A DNA stretch of 64,000 nucleotides from JBKDZL01 sp047971145 (GCA_047971145.1 JBKDZL010000028.1:27437-91436), one strand, 5' to 3'; shown: positions 1-9,024, counted from the first letter of the stretch. Translations and numbers: made by a program. The notes: generated by a model not told the origin, from the letters alone.

Positions 1-406
1 GTAATCCATCTAAAACACTAGGATCAGCTTTAATATTTTCAATTAAATCATTACCTAATGTATCAATCATAACTTGGGCAAATTTAGCACCAATACCCGG
101 AAATAAAGGACCACTTAGTAATGTTAATAAACTATCATTATCAGTTAATTGCACCTTTAAAAAAGAGCTAACATTAAATTGCAAACCAAATTTTGTATGA
201 TTAACATAATTACCACTAAATTTATAAACTTGATCATAATCTAACTTAGGTATATAGCCTGTAATGGTAATTCTTTTTTCATCTAAATCAACACTTTCTA
301 AAATAGCAACGCTATAACCACTCTCACTGTTATGAAAAATATAATTATTTACTCTGCCAACTATTTCAGAAATATCCTCGTTTACTGACTTATTATCATC
401 AGACAT
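1..406 (-). CDS. recD2: RecD2-type helicase (SF1B), N-terminal part, runs off the window
   Basis: This is the first 135 codons of a longer gene that continues beyond position 1. It starts with ATG at 406 and overlaps the end of the upstream CPBP gene by 25 nt. The N-terminus shows the OB-fold pattern of RecD2/YrrC proteins (VGRVNNYIFHNSESGYSVAIL), then a stretch LFPGIGAKFAQVMID that fits the helix-hairpin-helix region. The ATPase motifs would lie outside the window. RecD2 is a 5'-3' DNA helicase of RecBCD-independent repair and mismatch repair in Firmicutes. It is the last visible gene of the spx-mnmA-CPBP-recD2 unit. The mnmA-recD2 neighbourhood is common in Bacillota, which supports the call. 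Confidence 0.8.
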   Translation of the reverse strand, partial: MSDDNKSVNEDISEIVGRVNNYIFHNSESGYSVAILESVDLDEKRITITGYIPKLDYDQVYKFSGNYVNHTKFGLQFNVSSFLKVQLTDNDSLLTLLSGPLFPGIGAKFAQVMIDTLGNDLIENIKADPSVLDGL

Positions 407-1047
407 ACTTGAATCCCATTATAAAGTGCATGTATAGCAATTGGATAGAAAATATTTCGATCATGCTTTAAGTAAATATGAGCAAGAATAACTCCAATTC
501 CACTGTAAATAAATAAATAGATTAACTCTATGAAATTACCCATAACTACGGAAGCAATAATGTGCATTAATCCAAATAAAAGACCCGATAAAATATAATA
601 AATATATTTTTTTGCATTAGTACCGACCAACCAATCAACAGCTAATCTAAAAACAATTTCCTCAATAAATGGTGCCAAAAGTACTGTTGTGAATATTAGC
701 AATAATTCATTGCCAGCAAATATTAATTCCAATTGCACTTGATTCATAGAACCAATATTATCACCAATAATTAAAGCAATAATAAGACTAACTATAACTA
801 CATATACCAGCATAAGAGCAGTATAAATTACCGTTTTAATCAATAAATCACTATGTTTAATTCTTTTAAAATCATCCTTAATTTTATTGCGACAAACAAT
901 CCAAACTACAAGTAAAGTCACCATACTAACACTAACTTGTAAGGCTAATTCATTTTGCAACATGATAAACAAAATAGTAGGTAAAATTAATTGAGCAAAA
1001 CCAAAATATAGACCTAAAATTATTACACCTTTTTCTCTATTATCCAT
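382..1047 (-). CDS. CPBP-family intramembrane metalloprotease (CAAX/Abi type)
   Basis: A 221-residue multi-spanning membrane protein with the three signature motifs of the CPBP (Abi, PF02517) family: EEIVFR with the glutamate pair at 129-130 and Arg134, FGLMH ending at His162, and HALYN at 206-210. These are the predicted metal and catalytic residues of a glutamic-type intramembrane protease. About seven hydrophobic segments are visible. Its start overlaps the mnmA stop by one base (TAATG), so translation is probably coupled. Substrate unknown; relatives act in prenyl-protein processing, bacteriocin self-immunity or signalling, and nothing here decides between them. Confidence 0.88.
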   Translation of the reverse strand: MDNREKGVIILGLYFGFAQLILPTILFIMLQNELALQVSVSMVTLLVVWIVCRNKIKDDFKRIKHSDLLIKTVIYTALMLVYVVIVSLIIALIIGDNIGSMNQVQLELIFAGNELLLIFTTVLLAPFIEEIVFRLAVDWLVGTNAKKYIYYILSGLLFGLMHIIASVVMGNFIELIYLFIYSGIGVILAHIYLKHDRNIFYPIAIHALYNGIQVCLMIISQ

Positions 1048-2183
1048 TATTTTTCTCCTCTTTTTTTACTAATTAAATCAGCTATTTCAATGCCATCTTT
1101 AAAAACTGCTTTTATAACTCCACCGCCTAAACAGTAATCGCCATTATAAAAGACTGCTTGTTGGCCAAGTGTTACTGCCTTAGCACCAAGATAACTAACT
1201 AAATATAAATCATCATTAAGCTTTTTCAAGCTAACAGCGACATCTTTTTGACGATAACGAAATTTAGCGCTAGTAACACTAAGCTCACTATCATTAAACC
1301 AATTTACATCTTCTACTAAACAACTATTTGAGTCCAACCAATAATCACTGTCTTGATTACTCACAAATAAAATATTAGCACCAACATCTTTACCAACAAC
1401 AAAATACGGACCACCCAAACCACCAATATTCAAGCCTTTTCTTTGACCAATGGTATAATAACTGATACCAATATGCTCAGCAACTACAGTATTAGTATCA
1501 ATATTTATTATTTTGCCTTTTTGAGCTGGTAAGTAATTATTAAGAAATTGTCTAAAATTTCTCTCACCAATAAAACAAATTCCAGTTGAATCTTTTTTTT
1601 CAGCAATACTGAAATTCAAATCTAAGGCTATTTTTCTCACTTCAGGTTTAGTTAACTCACCTAAAGGAAACAGAACTTTACTTAAAGCTTTTTGACTAAT
1701 TTGAGCTAAAAAGTAGCTTTGATCTTTATTGTTATCTAGTCCTCTAATTAAAAAAGAATTAGCACTATTATGTTCAACACGACAATAATGTCCTGTGGCA
1801 ATCATATCAAAGCCATTACTTAAAGCGTATTCTAAAAAATGATCAAATTTGATATATTTGTTACACAAAATATCCGGATTTGGTGTATAACCTTTTTCGT
1901 ATTCATTGATGAAATTTTGGAAGACTTCTTGCCAATACTCTTCGATATAGTCTACTCTAATTATTGGCAACTCCAATAATGATGCGACTTTTTTGGCATC
2001 ATTATAATCAGTTTCTTGTGGACAGATATTATTATTAAGATCAGGATTTCCATTAATATCTTGATTAGCCAAAGAATCCCAATTACGCATAAAACAACAG
2101 GTTACATCATAGCCCTGCTGTTTCAGTAAATATGCAGCAACTGCTGAATCGACACCACCTGAGAGGCCCAAGAGAATTTTCAT
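1047..2183 (-). CDS. mnmA: tRNA-specific 2-thiouridylase MnmA
   Basis: MnmA activates U34 of Lys, Glu and Gln tRNAs with ATP and replaces its 2-oxygen with sulfur delivered as persulfide. The 378-residue protein has normal length. It shows the PP-loop SGGVDS (8-13), the conserved TPNPDILCN with catalytic Cys107, ATGHY, DQSYFL, and STGICFIG with the second catalytic Cys203, followed by the C-terminal beta-barrel region. The gene lies 3 nt downstream of spx. The sulfur donor is probably a cysteine desulfurase; the only one in this window is SufS at about 25.2-26.4 kb. Confidence 0.97.
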   Translation of the reverse strand: MKILLGLSGGVDSAVAAYLLKQQGYDVTCCFMRNWDSLANQDINGNPDLNNNICPQETDYNDAKKVASLLELPIIRVDYIEEYWQEVFQNFINEYEKGYTPNPDILCNKYIKFDHFLEYALSNGFDMIATGHYCRVEHNSANSFLIRGLDNNKDQSYFLAQISQKALSKVLFPLGELTKPEVRKIALDLNFSIAEKKDSTGICFIGERNFRQFLNNYLPAQKGKIINIDTNTVVAEHIGISYYTIGQRKGLNIGGLGGPYFVVGKDVGANILFVSNQDSDYWLDSNSCLVEDVNWFNDSELSVTSAKFRYRQKDVAVSLKKLNDDLYLVSYLGAKAVTLGQQAVFYNGDYCLGGGVIKAVFKDGIEIADLISKKRGEK

Positions 2184-2186
2184 TTT

Positions 2187-2561
2187 TTATAGTTTTACTC
2201 CCTGCTCACTACCTCTAGGTAAAAATGATTCAATTTCTTCCTCATCATAACCTACTAATAAATTATTTATATCAATAATTATTGGTCTTTTTAATATTGA
2301 AGGATTATGCTGAATAAAATCAATTAATTCATTAACAGTCATTTTTTCAATATCAACTTTACCACTACTAATTATTTTAGAACGCTTTGAAATAATATCA
2401 TCAGTACCATTTTCACTGCGTGATAATAAGTAACTTATTTCTTTAGGGTCTAATAAAACATTAAAAATATTTTTTTCTAAATAAGGAATTTCATTAATTT
2501 TTAAAAAATGTTTGGCTTTGCGACAAGAGACACATCCAGCCGAAGTATATAATATAACCAA
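2187..2561 (-). CDS. spx: Spx/ArsC-family redox-responsive transcription regulator
   Basis: A 124-residue ArsC-fold protein with the Spx hallmarks: a CxxC redox pair at Cys10 and Cys13, Gly52 (the RNA polymerase alpha-CTD contact in B. subtilis Spx), Arg92 in the KRPIIID motif, and GYDEEEIESFLPR near the C-terminus. Spx binds RNA polymerase and redirects transcription under thiol stress. The start is TTG at 2561, chosen because AAAGGTGGTGATT lies just upstream and no in-frame ATG precedes the CxxC. It heads the mnmA-CPBP-recD2 unit. Some clades carry several Spx paralogues (Spx, MgsR), so the exact orthologue is uncertain. Confidence 0.9.
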   Translation of the reverse strand: MVILYTSAGCVSCRKAKHFLKINEIPYLEKNIFNVLLDPKEISYLLSRSENGTDDIISKRSKIISSGKVDIEKMTVNELIDFIQHNPSILKRPIIIDINNLLVGYDEEEIESFLPRGSEQGVKL

Positions 2562-2602
2562 TTAAATCACCACCTTTATATAATAGATGTTATTACGAGG
2601 AT

Positions 2603-2611
2603 ATTATAACA
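2603..2611 (-). promoter_or_regulatory. Extended -10 promoter for spx operon
   Basis: On the minus strand the sequence TGTTATAAT (TGn plus perfect TATAAT) lies about 42 nt upstream of the spx TTG start. No good -35 hexamer sits at 17 bp, which is typical of extended -10 promoters. It would serve spx, mnmA, CPBP and recD2. Confidence 0.5.
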
Positions 2612-2927
2612 TAATAATATTGAATTCATTAAAAATCTTTATTGCTCACTTTGAATTTTTAAAAAACTTCAGCAACAATGATAATAAAGAGTATTATTAA
2701 ACTATCTAATAAGTAAACTTATTTAAATTAGATATTATTGTTATAACCATAGCACCTATTTACTATAATTTTTATTTTAGCATAGTCTTAAAATATTTGC
2801 TTAACAAGTTAATAACTTAGGCTTCTTATAATATTTAATACTTTTAATCTTTTACTTCACTTAAATATAATCATAATTCACTTTATAAATATCAAAAATG
2901 TAAAATTATTCAATGAAATGAAAATTG

Positions 2928-2957
2928 TTACAAAACAATATAATTCTATGTTATAAT
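2928..2957 (+). promoter_or_regulatory. Promoter of amino-acid permease
   Basis: TTACAA (2928-2933), 18-bp spacer, TATAAT (2952-2957). The start codon follows at 2987 behind an AGGGGG ribosome-binding site, giving a 5' leader of only about 20 nt. Confidence 0.5.
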
Positions 2958-2986
2958 ATAAAATATTTATATTTAGGGGGATATTT

Positions 2987-4387
2987 ATGAGTAATAAAAG
3001 TGAGACAGCAAAAAAGAAATTTGGCCTGCTGACTACCGTCGCTATGATTGCAGGTATCGTCATTGGCTCTGGCATCTTTTTTCAGACACCAAAAGTCATC
3101 TCTGCTGTAAATGGTAATATTTGGTTGGGAATTTCTGGCTATTTAATTGTTGCAAGTAGTATTATTTTTGGTGGTATTAGTGTTTCACAATTTTCTCGTA
3201 TGGATGATAAAGCTGGTGGATTGATTAGATATTGCGAAATTGCTTGGGGCAAAACACTAGGTTTTTTGGCTGGCTGGACTCAATGTGTATTATATTATCC
3301 AGCAATTATTGCTGTGGTAGGTTGGGTTGCTGCAAATTATCTTTTTGCCCTATTTGGTAAAGCTAATATGCTTACAAGTGCTCAAGCTTATATAAATGGT
3401 GGGCTCTCTTCTACCGTAAGTCTTTGGACTTGTGCTATTGCTATAATACTTTGTATCTACACTTTTAACATTGTTAAAACAAAATATGCTGGTAAGTTTC
3501 AATCAATTTCTTTAGTTGCAAAACTCTGCGCTTTAATATTTTTAACTATTGTTGGTTTGATTTTTGGTGAGCCTTTAGAATTGTTTAGCACTGCTGATCA
3601 ATTTCCTGCCAATAGTTCAGCTATGATTGCTGTTTTAGCAACTATTGCTTTTGCTTATGATGGTTGGCTAATTGCTCCAACTATTGCCCATGAAATTAAA
3701 GATGCTAAAAAGAATTTAACTAAAGCTTTAATTTTTGCACCGCTATTAATTACAATAATTTATGTCTTGTTTTTTATTAGTTTAACTTCATTTGTTGGGC
3801 CACAAGCCATTTTAGATGGTGCTGATCCTACTGCAGTATTGGCAACAAGCATTTTTGGTGATATTGGCATGAAAGTGATTTTCTCTTTTGTGATTATTTC
3901 TATTTTTGGCAGTATTAATGGTTTGATTTTAGTCTATATTAGAACACCCTATTCTTTAGCTATTCGTAATGAAATACCCTTTAGCAAACAATTAGCAAAA
4001 ATAAATAAGAAATATGATATTCCTGTCAATTCAGCTTTTGTTAGTTTATTAGTAGTATTAATTTGGATGTTTTTACACTTTTCAGCTGTTGATGGTTCTA
4101 TTTTCCTTGGGTGGAATTTTGCAGAGGGTTTAGCAATTGATATTCTTCCAATTGTAATAATGTACTTTTTCTATTCAATTTTATATTTAGGTGTAATGCT
4201 AAATATATCTAAAAATTTTACTAAAAGTAAACTATTGTATCGCTGGATTGCACCAATATTGGCATTGATAGGCTCTTTAATTATAATCTTTGGGGCTGTG
4301 AGTGATCCAAAATTCATTTTATATATCAGTATATCGGCTATAGTATTACTAATGGGTTTATTGCTTAAACCTAGAAAAAATGTATAA
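2987..4387 (+). CDS. APC-family amino acid permease
   Basis: A 466-residue integral membrane protein with about 12 hydrophobic segments. The N-terminal segment GLLTTVAMIAGIVIGSGIFF is the substrate-binding first helix typical of the APC superfamily (LAT/SteT-like exchangers), and the conserved FAYDGW lies in TM6. It probably imports or exchanges an amino acid at the cytoplasmic membrane. Which amino acid cannot be told from sequence. The start is supported by AGGGGG 6 nt upstream. trpS follows 37 nt downstream on the same strand, so the two may be co-transcribed; tryptophan transport is possible but unproven. Confidence 0.9.
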   Translation: MSNKSETAKKKFGLLTTVAMIAGIVIGSGIFFQTPKVISAVNGNIWLGISGYLIVASSIIFGGISVSQFSRMDDKAGGLIRYCEIAWGKTLGFLAGWTQCVLYYPAIIAVVGWVAANYLFALFGKANMLTSAQAYINGGLSSTVSLWTCAIAIILCIYTFNIVKTKYAGKFQSISLVAKLCALIFLTIVGLIFGEPLELFSTADQFPANSSAMIAVLATIAFAYDGWLIAPTIAHEIKDAKKNLTKALIFAPLLITIIYVLFFISLTSFVGPQAILDGADPTAVLATSIFGDIGMKVIFSFVIISIFGSINGLILVYIRTPYSLAIRNEIPFSKQLAKINKKYDIPVNSAFVSLLVVLIWMFLHFSAVDGSIFLGWNFAEGLAIDILPIVIMYFFYSILYLGVMLNISKNFTKSKLLYRWIAPILALIGSLIIIFGAVSDPKFILYISISAIVLLMGLLLKPRKNV

Positions 4388-4424
4388 TTATATTTAGTAA
4401 TTTATAAAAATTAAGAGGTGAAAT

Positions 4425-5414
4425 ATGAAAAGAATGGTGAGTGGCATTAAACCCAGTGGGCAGTTAACCTTAGGAAATTATATTGGAGAAATAAAACAAT
4501 TTGTTGACTACCAAGATGAATATGAAATGTTTGTCTTCATTGCCAATTTACATTGTATTACTAATTATATCGATAAACAAGAATTAAAGAAAAATCTCTA
4601 TGATTGTGCTGCGCTTTATTTAGCTTGTGGCTTAGATACTAAAAAAACCACTCTATTTTTACAATCTGATGTAAAAGAACATGCTCAATTAGGGTTTATA
4701 TTAAGTTGTAACACTTATTTAGGCGAATTAAATAGAATGACACAATATAAAGATAAACTAGCGAAAAATGATAATCAAACTTCTTTAAGCGCTGGTTTTT
4801 ACACTTACCCTACTTTGATGGCGGCTGATATTATGATTTATGATGCTGATTATGTACCAGTGGGAATTGATCAAAAGCAACATGTTGAATTAGCTCGAGA
4901 TATTGCTCTAAGGTTTAATAATAAGTATGGTGAAACCTTTAGAGTTCCTACTCCTGTAAGCCCCAAAATTGGAGCCAAGATTATGTCTTTAAGTGATCCA
5001 ACTAAAAAAATGAGTAAATCTGAGGAATCAAATAAAGGTTGTATTTATTTATTAGATGATATTAAGATAATCAGAAAAAAAATTATGTCAGCTAAAACTG
5101 ATGATTTGGCAAAAGTGAGCTATGATGTTGAAAACCAACCGGGGATCTCAAATCTTTTAGTAATTATGTCCGCTTTAAGTAATACCTCTATTCCAGAAAT
5201 TGTTAGTGAATTTGCAAATAGTGGTTATGGTGAATTTAAAAAGGCTGTAGCTGATGTAGTATGTAATAGTATTCAAGATATTCAAAATAAATATCACGAA
5301 ATTAATGAAGCTCAAATTGTTAATAGCGTATTGAAAGAAGGTAAAGAAAAAGCTAGCTTTTATACTAATAAGAAATTAGCCAAGGTTCAAAAAAGAATTG
5401 GTCTGGATTGGTAA
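4425..5414 (+). CDS. trpS: Tryptophan--tRNA ligase
   Basis: Class Ic aminoacyl-tRNA synthetase charging tRNA-Trp with tryptophan. The 329-residue length is normal. PSGQLTLGNYIG (10-21) is the HIGH-equivalent motif, KMSKS lies at 195-199, and ADIMIYDADYVPVGIDQKQHVE is the conserved tryptophan/ATP pocket region. The ATG is preceded by GAGGTG. I see no T-box leader in the 37-nt gap to the permease. Confidence 0.97.
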   Translation: MKRMVSGIKPSGQLTLGNYIGEIKQFVDYQDEYEMFVFIANLHCITNYIDKQELKKNLYDCAALYLACGLDTKKTTLFLQSDVKEHAQLGFILSCNTYLGELNRMTQYKDKLAKNDNQTSLSAGFYTYPTLMAADIMIYDADYVPVGIDQKQHVELARDIALRFNNKYGETFRVPTPVSPKIGAKIMSLSDPTKKMSKSEESNKGCIYLLDDIKIIRKKIMSAKTDDLAKVSYDVENQPGISNLLVIMSALSNTSIPEIVSEFANSGYGEFKKAVADVVCNSIQDIQNKYHEINEAQIVNSVLKEGKEKASFYTNKKLAKVQKRIGLDW

Positions 5415-5458
5415 GCATGTTATACTTAAATTAAATTTGTAGAAAAGGAGAAATCTAA

Positions 5459-6184
5459 ATGATAAAATTAAATAATATAACAAAAGTGTTTAATGGAAGT
5501 TTTAAGGCAGTTGATGAGTTGAGTGTTGAGTTTAGTGATGGTGAAATTATTGGATTGATCGGTCCAAATGGTGCTGGAAAATCTACAACAATGAAAATGA
5601 TCACTGGAATCATTAACCCCACAGAAGGAAATATTAATATCAATGGTTTTGATATTACTAAACAACCAATTGAAGCAAAAAAACAATTCTCTTTTGTTTC
5701 TGATTCACCTGATGCTTTTTTACGTCTTAAGGGAATCGAGTATTTAAATTTTATCGCAAATATTTATCAGGTTGATAAACAAATAAGAAATGAAAAAATA
5801 AATAAATTAAGCAAAGATTTTGCGATGGATGAAGTGCTTAATGATCAGATAAAATCTTACTCACATGGTATGAGACAAAAAATAATGATTATTGGCGCAC
5901 TATTGCACGAGCCTAATGTTTGGATCTTAGATGAACCATTAACTGGTTTAGATCCCCAATCAGCTTTTCTATTAAAAGAAAAAATGCGTGAACATGCCGC
6001 TTTAGGTAACACTATAATTTTTTCAACTCATGTATTAGAAGTAGCTGAGAAATTATGTTCAAAAGTATGTATTATTAATAAAGGTAAACAAATGTTTTTT
6101 GGCACACTAGATGAATTAAAGTCTAAATATGCTGATAATCTTACTTTAGAAGAACTATTCTTTAAGGTGACAGCTGATGAATAA
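5459..6184 (+). CDS. ABC-2 type exporter ATP-binding protein
   Basis: A 241-residue nucleotide-binding subunit. It has Walker A GPNGAGKST (35-43), Walker B WILDEP (155-160), H-loop His191, and a divergent signature SHGMR (135-139) in place of LSGGQ, as is common in ABC-2 exporters. The ribosome-binding site is AAGGAG. It probably works with the permease encoded immediately downstream, which overlaps by 8 nt (ATGAATAA). Substrate unknown; related modules export drugs, lantibiotics or lipids. Confidence 0.92.
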   Translation: MIKLNNITKVFNGSFKAVDELSVEFSDGEIIGLIGPNGAGKSTTMKMITGIINPTEGNININGFDITKQPIEAKKQFSFVSDSPDAFLRLKGIEYLNFIANIYQVDKQIRNEKINKLSKDFAMDEVLNDQIKSYSHGMRQKIMIIGALLHEPNVWILDEPLTGLDPQSAFLLKEKMREHAALGNTIIFSTHVLEVAEKLCSKVCIINKGKQMFFGTLDELKSKYADNLTLEELFFKVTADE

Positions 6185-7868
6185 TATAATTTTATTAACC
6201 AAGATCTTTTTAGGTAATAGTAGTTTTATTACCACTAACTCTAAAAAAAAGAGATTTAATATATAAACTTGGCTTAAATATTTATTAATATTAGGTTTAG
6301 TTTTATTTTTTATGATGGGCATTGCAAAATTTACTGAATCCCTTACTCGTGGATTATTGATGTTTAATCAAGAACAGTTATTAATTGCTTTGGCACTATT
6401 TTTAGTAACTATTTTGATCTTTGTTTTCTCTTTACTATCTATTCCAGGAATCTTATTTTTCAGTAATGATATTGAAAGAGTTTTACCACTGCCAGTTAAA
6501 CCATTTGAAATAATTATTGCCAAGATAATTGCTGCAACTTCAACACAATATTTAATTTCTTTATTCTTTTTAATATCAATAATTATTGGTTATATTCTTT
6601 GTGTTCCAGTTGATATTTTCTTTATTTTTAAAATGATAGTTGCGCTAGTGTTATTTCCAATTGTTCCAGCTTTACTAGCAAGTATATTTGTTATTTTATT
6701 AGTTAAATTTTCAGGTTTTCTTAAAAATCAGGACCAATATAATATCTTTATCATGATTTGTAGTTTTATTTTCTTAGCATTTTATTATATATTTATATTT
6801 AATAATGGTTTTGAAGAAACTCAAATGATTGATTTGATAATCAAAGGTGGCAATTCTCTTGTGACACTTCTTGGAACGTTCTTACCGCATATTGCTTTCC
6901 TTATTGAGTTTATTTTTCAAAATAATATCCTATCTTTCTTGATATTTTTAATCATAAATTTAATTGTATTTGCACTTGCAATTTTAATCGCTCAAAAATA
7001 CTATCTAGCTGGAGCGCTTAAAGTAAATAATATTGCTAGTAATAAAACCAAGTTTAGTAGTAAATAACTTGAAAAAAATTCTAATATTAAGTCTACTTAT
7101 TTCAATACTGCTAGTCGTGATATTAAAGAACTACTACGCTCACCTATTTTCTTTATGAATTGTTTTATGACACCACTTTTAATACCCATAAGTATGATCG
7201 TCGGTGCTGCATTTGGTGTTTCTCAAGTAGGTGGAAGTATTGCTGAAGTAGCTGAAGTGTTTAGTGAAATTACCACTTTCCTAAAAGCTGAGGAGTTTAT
7301 GATTTTTTCAATAGTTTTGATTGGCGCTGCTATGATGGCGTTAGTGTTCTTTCTCTCAAGTAGTTGCACCGCAATATCAAGAGAAGGAAGTCAATTCAAT
7401 ATTCTTAAATCTTACCCTATTGCGATGGAAAAACAATTATTGGGTAAAACTTTTGTAAATTTATTTATCTTTAGTATATTTACGCTGATTGCGGCGACTA
7501 TAGCAGCAATATTATTTAATTTCCTTTATCAAAATGTAGTAATGGCCATTGTTTTATTTATCTTAATCATTGTAATATCTGAAATTGTTGTATTCAGCTC
7601 TACACTTACCACTATCGCAATTGATGGAATAAAACCTAAATTAATTTGGACAACTGAGCAAGAAGCTGTAAAACAAAATTATTTTGTATTAATTACTCTT
7701 GTAATTGGCATTGCTCTTTTAGTAATAATTGGTTTTAGCTTTGCCTTTTTACCATTTATTTCACTTATTAATGGTTGTATTATTATAATTGGCTATTTAG
7801 CCTTCTTACCTTTTTCTTGGTTTTTCTATAAAAAATCAATTACTGCTTTATGCCAAAAAGATATTTAA
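6177..7868 (+). pseudogene. ABC-2 type permease with two in-frame TAA codons
   Basis: One continuous 564-codon frame starting at ATG 6177, overlapping the ATPase stop by 8 nt and preceded by AAGGTG. It is interrupted by TAA at 6264-6266 (codon 30) and TAA at 7065-7067 (codon 297). The open pieces are 6312-7067 (251 aa) and 7155-7868 (237 aa), exactly in phase with each other and with the N-terminal 29 codons. The bridges read as ordinary protein (for example TWLKYLLILGL after the first stop and LEKNSNIKSTYF after the second). The whole would be a 12-ish-helix permease of about 560 residues. No frameshift is seen. It is either a nonsense-mutated pseudogene, a case of read-through, or sequence error. 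Confidence 0.8.
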
Positions 7869-7903
7869 ACTTACTTAATTTCATTAGCATTAAAATAGTT
7901 AGT

Positions 7904-7939
7904 ATAAAATAAAAAGGGGCTAGCCCTTTTTTATTTTAT
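7904..7939. terminator. Bidirectional terminator between ABC exporter and rnf operons
   Basis: AAAAAGGG (7911-7918), loop GCTAG, CCCTTTTT (7924-7931), with the stem extended outward by TAAAATA pairs around a one-base bulge. A/T tracts on both sides allow it to stop the plus-strand ABC unit and the minus-strand rnf unit. Confidence 0.85.
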
Positions 7940-7965
7940 AGTCTTAATGAATAAATTCAGCTCAA

Positions 7966-8274
7966 TTAAATAACTACTTTAAAATCATCACCATTATCAT
8001 CTTTAATAGTTGCTAAGTACTCAGCTAAAGTTTGTTTTTGAGCTGGTTTTGCAGTTTTACAAGTTGATAATGATTTCACTTCACCCTTAAGTATGCACTC
8101 AGCGAAAGCTTGACATCCAGCATAACCACAACCACCACAGTTAAATCCTGGCAATAATTCAACAGTTTCTTCCAATCTCTCATCAACCTCTACACCAAAG
8201 AATTTATGGGCTAAACCTAAACCCAGACCTAATATGATTCCTAATGATACCATAACAATACTTGCTTCTAACAT
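7966..8274 (-). CDS. rnfB: RnfB subunit, short form without ferredoxin domain
   Basis: A 102-residue protein: an N-terminal hydrophobic anchor (about 4-24), then the RnfB Fe-S motif CGGCGYAGC with a further Cys at STCKTA, the ligand set of the first [4Fe-4S] cluster (C-x2-C-x4-C-x16-C). It stops where other RnfB proteins continue into ferredoxin-like domains with additional CxxCxxCxxxCP motifs. After the stop the frame reads VVI then stops again, so there is no hidden remainder. It is the last gene of the Rnf operon. RnfB normally receives electrons from soluble ferredoxin; this version would be a minimal relay. Confidence 0.85.
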   Translation of the reverse strand: MLEASIVMVSLGIILGLGLGLAHKFFGVEVDERLEETVELLPGFNCGGCGYAGCQAFAECILKGEVKSLSTCKTAKPAQKQTLAEYLATIKDDNGDDFKVVI

Positions 8275-8275
8275 C

Positions 8276-8452
8276 TTATTTACCTTCTTTCATATTAATA
8301 TGGTGCTCACAATCCACCATTTTACAACCATCACAATCTGTAGTTAAATTTTCACAACCAGCAGGTACTGGCGTATTCTTATTAAGATAATACAGTAAGG
8401 CATATACTCCTGCAAATCCAGAAATAATAATTAATAGTATTAATTGTGACAT
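8276..8452 (-). CDS. Small Cys-rich membrane protein inside the rnf operon
   Basis: A 58-residue reading frame. Residues 3-23 form one transmembrane helix. The tail carries Cys33, Cys40, Cys43, Cys48 and His50-His51 (pattern C-x6-C-x2-C-x4-C-x-HH), a plausible metal or Fe-S site. Its ATG overlaps the rnfA stop by one base (TAATG), and rnfB starts one base after its stop, so it is embedded as a translated gene. It looks like the FeoB-associated Cys-rich family in general design, but I cannot assign it. Function unknown; an accessory electron carrier or iron-supply protein for Rnf is an inference from position. Confidence 0.8.
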   Translation of the reverse strand: MSQLILLIIISGFAGVYALLYYLNKNTPVPAGCENLTTDCDGCKMVDCEHHINMKEGK

Positions 8453-9024
8453 TAGACAATTCCTGCTAATCCAGTCAGAGCTAAAGCCATAACTGCCGCA
8501 ACAATAAAGGCAATTGGATTACCTTGAAATGCTTTAGGTGGATTAGACATTTGCAATTTAACTCTAATAGTCGAGAAGATATAAAGTACCAATACAAAAC
8601 CAACTGAAACACCAAAAGCACTTACCATACTTTCGACAAAGTTGTATCCCTGAGAAATATTTTCTCTTGCGACAAACAAAACCGCACAATTAGTAGTAAT
8701 AAGCGGTAAGTATATCCCCAAAGATTTATAAAGTGCTGGTAAGAATTTCTTAATAATTATTTCAGTTAATTGAACAAAAGAAGCAATAACTAAAATAAAG
8801 ACAATTAAGTACATATATTCAATTTCAAATGGAACTAAGACATAGTAATTTAAAACCCAGGTAATCGCAGCTGAAGCCATAATTACAAATGTTACAGCAC
8901 CACCCATACCTAAAGCACTCTCAGTCTTTTTCGAGACACCTAAGAATGGACATAGTCCCAAAAATTTTGATAAGACAACATTATTTATTAAAGCTGCCGC
9001 AATAAACATTGAAAATAAATTCAT
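8452..9024 (-). CDS. rnfA: Rnf complex membrane subunit RnfA
   Basis: A 190-residue protein with six hydrophobic helices and the RnfA/NqrE signatures NNVVLSKFLGLCPFLGVS near the N-terminus and ITTNCAVLF mid-protein. The two conserved cysteines (in GLCPF and TNCAV) can bind the membrane-embedded 2Fe-2S cluster shared with RnfE. Rnf couples ferredoxin:NAD+ electron transfer to Na+ or H+ pumping. The start overlaps rnfE by TAATG. Confidence 0.96.
   Translation of the reverse strand: MNLFSMFIAAALINNVVLSKFLGLCPFLGVSKKTESALGMGGAVTFVIMASAAITWVLNYYVLVPFEIEYMYLIVFILVIASFVQLTEIIIKKFLPALYKSLGIYLPLITTNCAVLFVARENISQGYNFVESMVSAFGVSVGFVLVLYIFSTIRVKLQMSNPPKAFQGNPIAFIVAAVMALALTGLAGIV

Larger units (their letters stand above)
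2562..2986. other. 425-bp intergenic region between divergent spx and permease genes
   Basis: A very AT-rich divergent promoter region. It holds the spx extended -10 (2603-2611), the permease promoter (2928-2957) and a short palindrome AATAAGT-AA-ACTTATT at 2708-2723. I see no credible ORF, riboswitch or tRNA. The small reading frame across 2878-3075 on the minus strand is a shadow of the permease start. Confidence 0.5.

Noticed and set aside
2878..3075. Minus-strand 65-residue frame over the permease start
   Set aside because: Overlaps the permease promoter and N-terminus, no ribosome-binding site, no family resemblance.
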